From positions 19,661,631 to 19,725,630 of the forward strand of contig CM053802.1 of the NCBI GenBank assembly GCA_028671895.1: a stretch of DNA of 64,000 bases, given 5' to 3'. Positions within the stretch are counted from its first letter, which is position 1. Each line of letters starts with the position of its first letter. Under the pieces are notes generated by a model. That model searched no databases. It saw only the letters and a list, made by a program, of their open reading frames with translations, and was not told where the DNA came from. Source of the stretch: Oenanthe sinensis. Taxonomy: Eukaryota; Streptophyta; Magnoliopsida; Apiales; Apiaceae. Shown here in pieces: positions 57,420 to 64,000 of the stretch. Position numbers and translations under genes: made by a program.

Positions 57420-58690
57420 AAATGCAAGTCGATAAATAAAAAGGCCCACATTTTCGAAGTCCCAAAAGGCCCACATTGTCGAAGGCCCATCGGTTTGAAT
57501 AAAATCAAGGCCCAAAGAATTAGAGAAGAAAATATTTCAAACTCAAAATGAAAATGAGTTTAGATGGACCTCAAACTCATATGAGGTCGATGTACAGTAG
57601 GTCATGAGGGAACTAATATTCGAGCTGGGAGGAAAATTAAGGTTAATTTGACCTCAAACTAAAACGAATTAAATTGTGCAACAGTATGAGGATGGAACCC
57701 TCGACCTAAAATGAGGTCGATAAACTTAGAGAATTTCACCTAGGCCTCAAATTGAGGTCTATTCGACCTCAATCCAGCCCCTGGAAAATACAATTCGAGC
57801 TCAGGACTGAAATGAGCTCTTTTAGACCTCAATCTAGCCCCTGGAAAACACAATTCGAGCTCAGGGCCGAAATGAGCTTTTTTAGACCTCAATTCAGCCC
57901 CTTGGAAGCACAATTCGACTAGGGCCTCAAATTGAGGTCTATTTGACCTCAATCCAGCCCCTGGAAGCACAATTCGACTAGGGCCTCAAATTAAGGTATA
58001 TTCGACCTCAATCCAGCCCCTTGAAAGTCAAATTCGGCCTAGGCCTGAAATTGAGGTTTATTCGACCTCAACCCGGGTCTATTTGTTTTGGGGCTCAAAT
58101 GATGTCGAGGCCCCTTAAGCTAGTCAAATTCGACCTAGGCATGAAATTGAGTTTTATCAGACCTCAATCCAAGTCTATTCAACCTGGGGCTCAAATGAGG
58201 TTGAGGCCCCTCATGCTAGTCAAATTTGACCTAGGCCTGAAATTGAGGTTTATTTGACCTCAATCTATGTCTACAGGAATAAAAAATAGAAATTATTAAT
58301 TTTAATAATAATAAAATCCAGGTTGGACTTTATGCAAGTAAAATTTTATAGTAGTAGGACACCTCTAAATTGAGGAAAAATTTATCCAAAAATTAATTGG
58401 ATAAAATTGAAATTATTATTTAATAATAATAATAAAGTTCGGGTTGGAATTTATTCGAATAAAATTTTATCCAAGTGGGACACCTCCAAATTCAAAATCT
58501 AATTATCCCAAAATAAATATTATTATTTACTAGTACTATTTGGAAAAAAAATAAGAAATTGCAAAAAAAAACTCGACGTCGAATAAGCTCGACATAATTG
58601 AGGTCAAATTGTGTCGACCTGACCCCAAAAACAGCCAACAATTCGACCTCAAATGAGGTCTTTTCGATGAGGAGGTATTTTGGGTGGCCA
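57420..58690. repeat. Element B region 3' of pol: degenerate tandem repeats with GACCTCAAT/GAGGTCGA words
   Basis: From 57720 to 58260 about nine copies of a unit of about 60 bp with TTGAGGTTTATTCGACCTCA and TAGGCCT words. Many are themselves short palindromes (TTGAGGT...ACCTCAA). A second pair of about 120 bp (AATAAAATCCAGGTTGGACT/AATAAAGTTCGGGTTGGAAT) lies at 58300-58520. No credible coding frame. Confidence 0.7.
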
Positions 58691-58799
58691 AACTATGTAA
58701 AGGTCACCCAAGTTTCGCAACAGTTACAAACAGGCCCCTAAAATTTAAAAATTATCAAAAAACTTCCTTGAATTTTCAAATTAACAAGTAAAGTCCTGT

Positions 58800-59190
58800 A
58801 AAATTACAAGTTTATCCCTGATGAAAAAATTAAACAAAAAATTTCTAAATTTTTAGGAAAAATTACGAAAAATACCTGTAGGTACATAAAAATTTCTAAA
58901 TTATTAGAAAAAATTACAAAAAATACCTGTGGGTACACAAAAATTCTTAAAATATTAGGAATAATTAAGAAAAATACCCGTGGATACATAACAATTCCTA
59001 AATTATTTGCAAAAATTAAAGAAAAATACCCGTGGGTACACAAAAAATTTCTAAAATATTAGGAAAAATAAGAAAAGATACTCGTGAGTACACAAAATTC
59101 CTAATTTATTAGGAAAAATTACGGAAAATGCACGTGTTTACACAAACAAATCCTAAAATATTAGGAAAAATTATAAAAATACCTATGGGG
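58800..59190. repeat. Minisatellite, unit about 58 bp
   Basis: Six to seven diverged copies of AAATACCCGTGGGTACACAA plus AATTCCTAAATTATTAGGAA. Both halves are near-palindromic. Confidence 0.75.
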
Positions 59191-59489
59191 TATAGAAAAT
59201 AAAGAAAAGTCCTCAATTATTTTTGAAAATAATTGTGAGACAAATACTCAATGAATGGATGTCTGTAGATACAATAAGTTTACGATAAATTCGTACTCGA
59301 AAGAACAAATAAAGATTTTTAGCCTCATAAAAGGCCAAGAGATCGTTGTAAATGTGTAGGTCGTTCCACACTTTTACACCAAGATGATAATCCTAGATAA
59401 AAGGACTGTAATAATAAATTCCGTGTCTAAAGACGACCAGTTATAACTTCCACGAAAACTCAAAAGTTTTCCTAGAAGTTGGGGGTAAA

Positions 59490-59920
59490 TGATCTGGGTA
59501 AGAAATAACCCTAAGTAAATAATAAATATAGCATTTATTTAACCTAGAGTGGTCCAAATGCTTCTGCCCCTCATCTATGGAAGTTTCTAGAAACCCTATC
59601 ACAAAATTAGACCTCATCTTGTCACAAAAATAGACCTCATCTACAAGAGTCCAACGAAGACTCTCATTCCAAGAAGGTTCCAGCAACCTTATCACTAGGA
59701 GACTTGGCCACCAATTCTCCTAACTTTAATCTAATTCCTAGACCCCCGTGCGCCTATATAAAGGGCATAACCCCTCAAAATTAAAATTACGTTTTTTTGG
59801 TTTGATTCTCAAACACTCTTAAAATACGTAGACAACTTATGAGGACCTGATTTAGTCACGAAACGTAAGTGCAGCCATTAAAACTTGAAATTCATCAATC
59901 CTAGTATTTAATACGCATCA
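59490..59920 (+). repeat. Element B 3' LTR
   Basis: 431 bp, TGATCTGGGTAAG to TTTAATACGCATCA, preceded by the polypurine tract GTTGGGGGTAAA (59479-59489). The end TATTTAATACGC is shared with the element A LTR. Confidence 0.75.
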
Positions 59921-60280
59921 ACTACGATCTTGATTTTATTTCGTAACAAGACTGTAAACTCATATATTATATATCTAGATTGCGGTTTGATTTGATAGTT
60001 ATATATTTCTAGCTAAAGCTTAGGATTTCGCTTATTTGATAGTTATATATCTACAGGTACGGAATATTTTGTTGTTGTTCAAATTGGTGACTTGTGGGAC
60101 TAGTTTTCCAAAAATATTTATCATATTGACCTCCCTACAAGAATGGCAAAAAAATCTGATTTGATGAATTCCCGATCCGAAATTCAAAATTTTGGATTTA
60201 CCGAATCAGATTTTTTGGATTTGAATTTGAGGAATATCAATCGAAATTTGAGCCAAACCTGAAACTGGAATAATATTATA

Positions 60281-60327
<47 letters not shown>

Positions 60328-60900
60328 CAAATAATACTTCATTTAAGACTATTCATAAAACTTTTGCCATATACATATCAGAATGTTAAATATGTGTGTG
60401 TATAGATGAAGAAGTTAGAACAATGTAAGAGGAAATACTCTTACGATATGTTTGGGAACATGAATTTCATTTGAGATTCTGAATTTGATTAAATGACATA
60501 TTTGGATAATTATAAGAGTTTGTATTTGGACTTCATTTGAATTTCAAGAAATTCAAATATCAGTACAAATATTAGAATTTGAAATAACAACTCAAATTTT
60601 ATCATTTAAAATCCATCATTTAAAATGAAATCAAAGTTACCAAATACAATTTTCTTATATTAATTGTATTGCCAGATAAATGTACATAAGAGATAACTGA
60701 ATATATAAGCAGACTATAGTAAATATAGTACAGCTACAGGCCTGCTGCAGTACTTAACTTGAGGACCAAGGTTGCTACAGTAGTATATTTTATTTTAACA
60801 CAAACATACATGAATATAAATATATATATTAATGATAGATCATTTGCATCTTTTAAAAATTATAGATTAATGTAATATGGTTGTTTATCTATAGTTTCAT

Positions 60901-61508
60901 GGGAAAATAAATTCATTCGTCCCTAAACTATTGGTGTTTTATTGTTTTAGTCCTTGAACTAAATATTCCAATATGCGGGTCCTTCAACTTTTGATTTTTC
61001 TGATTGAAGTCCTTCCGTCCAAATTTGACTTAACGGACGTTAGTCAATGCTGACGTGGCAGTTACGTGAAAATCAAAAATTCACCGATTGAATTCAAATT
61101 TTGATATGTTAGTCTACGAGTGATTACAAGAACACAGGTGGTAAAAGTTTTCGATTTCGAGTTCACTAACGTATAGAAATCTATATGAAAAAAACTTATT
61201 ATTTCGTGTTCTTGAAATTAAAGTGCAAACTTCTATACGTTAGTGAACTCGAAATCGAAAACTTTTACCACCTGTGTTCTTGTTATGACTCGTAGATTAA
61301 CATATCAAAATTTGAATTCAATCGGTGAATTTTTGATTTTCACGTAACTGCCACGTCAGCATGCTGTTAACGTCCGTTAGTTTTTTTGGACGGAAGGACT
61401 TCAATCAGAAAAATTCAAAAGTTGAAGGACCCGCATATTGGAATATTTAGTTCAAGGACTAAAACAATAAAACACCAATAGTTTAGGGACGAATGAATTT
61501 ATTTTCCC
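60901..61508. mobile_element. 608-bp foldback (MULE-type) element with 10-bp target duplication
   Basis: Starts GGGAAAATAAATTCATTCGT and ends with its reverse complement. The target duplication ATAGTTTCAT lies at 60891-60900 and 61509-61518. The two arms, about 280 bp each, are close to perfect inverted copies (with small indels near 61020-61050 and 61365-61395) around a loop near 61180-61225. Long inverted arms and a 9-11-bp duplication fit Mutator-like foldback MITEs. Confidence 0.85.
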
Positions 61509-61769
61509 ATAGTTTCATGGTATTCTCTCAAGAAATTCCAATTGATGTTATTGTTGAAGTTGGCGGGGCCGCTTTTAGTCTTTATTGTTGAAGTTGAATT
61601 AATAGGATTTTATATAAAATTTTAATTAAATTTATAAAAAAAAATGAATAAAAATATTATAATATTAATAAATTTTAATTTTAAATAAAATAAAGAGTTT
61701 AAGTATTTATGAAATTGAGAAGTATTAGTAAATTATAATAAGTACAACTATGTTACATAAAAATTATAT

Positions 61770-62240
61770 TGTAGTAGAATTCTTAGAATATAAAATTTAG
61801 ACTATAATTTATATATAAGTTAATATTAATAAAATTTTGATAAAAATTATATTATAATAGAATTTTTATAATATAAAATTTAAGTTATAATTTAAATATA
61901 ATATAATACTAATAAGTATATTTAATAAGAGAAGAATCGACTGTCTATATTTTTTATGGTTAACTAAAGATCTAACGGTTATTACCTTTTTTATTTTTAA
62001 TCAAATGACTAAAAAAATTACAAAAGATCTCATGTTTGCTTATTATATAATTGGTAACAATTATATTGTAAGAGGATTATTATAATATAAAATTTAAGCT
62101 ATAATTTAGATATAATATAACATTAATGAATATATTTAAAGAGAAGATCTGACAGTCTATATTTTTTTATGGTTAACTAAAGATGTCATAGTTATTATCT
62201 TTTCTATGATTAACCAATTGATTACAAAAAACCTATAAAA
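61770..62240. repeat. AT-rich tandem repeat, unit about 190-200 bp
   Basis: AATATAAAATTTAAGCTATAA and GACTGTCTATATTTTTTATGG, followed by GGTTAACTAAAGAT, recur in order (about 61865-62040 and 62085-62240, with part of a third near 61790). The motif ACTAAAGATCTAACGG also occurs, reversed, at 7844. Confidence 0.55.
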
Positions 62241-62276
<36 letters not shown>

Positions 62277-62418
62277 TTTAGAGTCAGGTTCAGATTGGTC
62301 AATCCAAAACTGACCCAATTTTTGGGGTAAATTATATTCAACATGAATCCCACCTGAAATTTTTAACCCAAATTTGAATTTTTTCATATCGGATCGTGTA
62401 AAACTTTGTCATCCTTAG

Positions 62419-63239
62419 TGATGACATTCAATTTAAATATAACGATCAATAAAAACTAGTATGTTAACCGTAGGTAGTTCTGGCTTATGCTTGAATAGAA
62501 TATACATCTAATTTTTTTTATGATTCGTATTATTTTATACCAGAAATTATAATAATTCTAGTTTTAGACAATTTCGCTTATATGAAGTACTAATTAAATT
62601 CATACTCATACAAAACAAGCGTGATAGAATAAAAAGATATATTCATTTAAGATTTAATTGCAGTTTAATGGCCCGGATTATTTTTATTATTTGTAGAAAA
62701 ATGACTAAATTATAAAATTTGCCGGTTTAGTGTCTAAACTATTTGCTTTTTAATACTTGATTGCATTCTGTTTATTCAATCTACCAGCAGTTAATAATTT
62801 CATAATTAAAATATAAAATCAGGGTTATAAAAACAAAATCATACATAACGTAAGATATTCAGTATATTATCTCCTTATTTTCATCCCTCATTTTTCCACC
62901 ATGGTAAGCTCGAACCTTAAATCAATCGAAACAAATCAGAGTTCAATGACGTGGATACTAAGAACAATTGAAGATGCAGTCAAGTATAAACCCTATGAGT
63001 CTCCTGAATATCAAAGTTATATATCATTTACTCTATATATAGTGGCATGCATGCATATATGTCGACTTTTGTTAAAAATTAGGGCTTTTCTTGTTGAAGC
63101 TTGGAGTTTAGGTATATATTGATACTTTTTTTGCGGCTAAATCTATGTGTTTCTTAATTTGAGACTTAATTTGATAATACTCGTTTAATCTAAATATATG
63201 AATTTATGTATTATAGTTTATTTGTACTTTTAAATGTTA
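62419..63239. other. Stretch upstream of the MULE remnant
   Basis: An open stretch at 62901-63122 starts in a fair plant context (CCACCATGGTAAG) but resembles nothing known. It could be an unrelated chance frame or a 5' exon. The rest is AT-rich without assignment. Confidence 0.35.
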
Positions 63240-63249
63240 TCATTTGCCC

Positions 63250-63780
63250 AAAAAATTATAATTAAGCTTTATTATGATGGTAAATTTGAAGAAAATCCAA
63301 AAAGATATACTGGGGGTTTATTAGCGTATGTAGATTGGTGTGATTCAGATTAAATAAATTTATTAGAAATTAGTAGTATGTTAGTGGAGAGTGGTGCATC
63401 CAAGGGGGTATTACGAGTTGTGGTATAGGTTTCCTGGACTACTCTATATGGAGCTAAAATTTGTTTGAGTTAAAAACAGATGATGATCTTATGTTAATGT
63501 GTACACTAATTAATCCAAGAGAATGTATATTGAGATTTATGTGACGAACACCAAACCAATAGGCGTTGCAAAAGATAGGCCCCCTACTCAAGAAGAAATA
63601 CGCATGGAAAATTCTTTTCCAAATTCCACTCAAGGTGAGTTTGAGACTGAAAACTAAAGTTCTGAAGGTGAAATGGGAGATGATAGTGATGATGACACGT
63701 TCTATCTGATGAATCTAATCAAGATGACATCGATGATGATCTGCTCTTTGATATTTAATGTATTACTTACCTGCATATCA
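63250..63780 (+). pseudogene. Mutator-like transposase, N-terminal PB1-like domain (broken)
   Basis: Pieces in shifting frames match the PB1-like N-terminal domain of plant MuDR transposases: LYYDGKFEENPKRYTGG, then YVDWCDSD, INLLEISSMLVE, WYRFPGLL, LKTDDDLMLM and IYVTNTKPIG. An acidic linker follows (SEGEMGDDSDDD), as is usual before the zinc finger and transposase core of these proteins. There is a TAA after DWCDSD, at least two frameshifts (near 63420 and 63470) and another stop near 63655. The catalytic part, if present, lies beyond the window. Confidence 0.6.
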
Positions 63781-64000
63781 AAAGTAAAGGAATCCATATG
63801 GAATCACACCCAAATGAATAGACAATTGGGGGGCGAGGATCAAGTATGAAGCATGAAGATTATAGAAATTCAAATGTTCGGACTCAAGCTAAGAAAATCA
63901 CTCCAAAAAGACCAGGAAAAGAAGTAAGAGTGGAAAACTCTATCAAGTATTAGAAAACTATTCTGGATATTTTTTTTGTTTTCAATTTTGCTTCAAATAC
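63781..64000. other. End of window, possible continuation of the MULE remnant
   Basis: Short readings such as KKSLQKDQEKK-like basic stretches near 63890-63930 would suit the linker before a transposase zinc finger, but stops occur and no motif is firm. Confidence 0.2.

Larger units (their letters stand above)
56164..59920 (+). mobile_element. Element B: deleted Tat-type gypsy element
   Basis: The left LTR start is TGATATGGGTAAG at 56164; the right LTR is 59490-59920. Only the integrase end of pol remains, followed by a long repeat-filled region. Orientation is plus. Everything from within the 5' LTR to the integrase core (most of the element) is missing, with the junction near 56340-56380. 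It is related to, but diverged from, element A. No target duplication was found. Confidence 0.75.
60137..62418. mobile_element. Degenerate hAT-like element with nested foldback element
   Basis: Ends CAAGAATGGCAAAAAAATC (left) and, reversed, CTAAGGATGACAAAG (right) resemble the GGGATGGCAAA ends of plant hAT MITEs. The subterminal parts have GGATTTGAATTTGAGG- and CCCAAATTTGAATTT-type words. Inside are TA microsatellites at 60285-60325 and 62245-62271, the 608-bp foldback and an AT-rich tandem repeat. No transposase was seen. The ends could belong to two separate insertions. Confidence 0.35.

Noticed and set aside
57740..57970. Minus-strand frame with a repeated peptide (LRSNRPQFEALVELCFQGA)
   Set aside because: The repetition only reflects the 60-bp DNA tandem repeat of element B. 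There is no start context or promoter.
58804..59043. Minus-strand hydrophobic repeat protein
   Set aside because: It is a translation of the 58-bp minisatellite.

Overview
The window looks like a stretch of nuclear DNA from a flowering plant, most probably a eudicot. The evidence is AT-rich sequence with Ty3/gypsy elements of the Tat and Tekay (chromodomain) types, a Sirevirus-like copia derivative, several MITE families, GT-AG introns and TATAAATA promoters. No bacterial gene, CRISPR array, rRNA or tRNA gene was seen. I cannot name the species.

Layout. 1-12840: an old gene-poor region. It holds two broken copies of an unrecognised tandem C2H2 zinc-finger gene (2278-2876 and 11277-11810), a broken multi-exon gene on the minus strand (4458-7309), a copia LTR remnant and several MITEs. 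12841-50909: one old Tat-type gypsy element (element A, minus strand) whose own sequence is only about 10.2 kb. It is split by two younger insertions with intact 5-bp target duplications: a 14.0-kb non-coding LTR element (16171-30210, TSD CTCAG) and a 13.8-kb Tekay chromovirus (34567-48407, TSD ATCAT). 50910-54200: a third, best-preserved zinc-finger copy and a small intact gene on the minus strand with its own TATA box. 56164-59920: a second Tat-type element (B, plus strand), mostly deleted. 60137-62418: a degenerate hAT-like region containing a 608-bp foldback element. 63250-63780: the broken start of a Mutator-like transposase.

How the parts relate. Element A carries gag-pol on the minus strand and, convergent to it, an intron-containing extra gene on the plus strand with its own TATA-like promoter. 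The 14-kb element landed in exon 3 of that extra gene; leaving out the element and one TSD copy gives back the same reading frame. The Tekay element landed in the protease region of A. LTR divergence orders the insertions: A oldest (LTRs clearly diverged), then the 14-kb element (5 substitutions in about 1.45 kb), then Tekay (about 7 in about 3.87 kb). These counts were made by eye.

Most unusual features: a 19-unit, 120-bp array of nested palindromes in the leader of the 14-kb element; the small zinc-finger family, whose promoters were duplicated together with a MITE and separately on their own; and a proline-rich ORF before gag in the Tekay element that may be spliced to gag. Only the gene at 53728-54105 and Tekay pol and ORF0 appear as uninterrupted reading frames of useful length.
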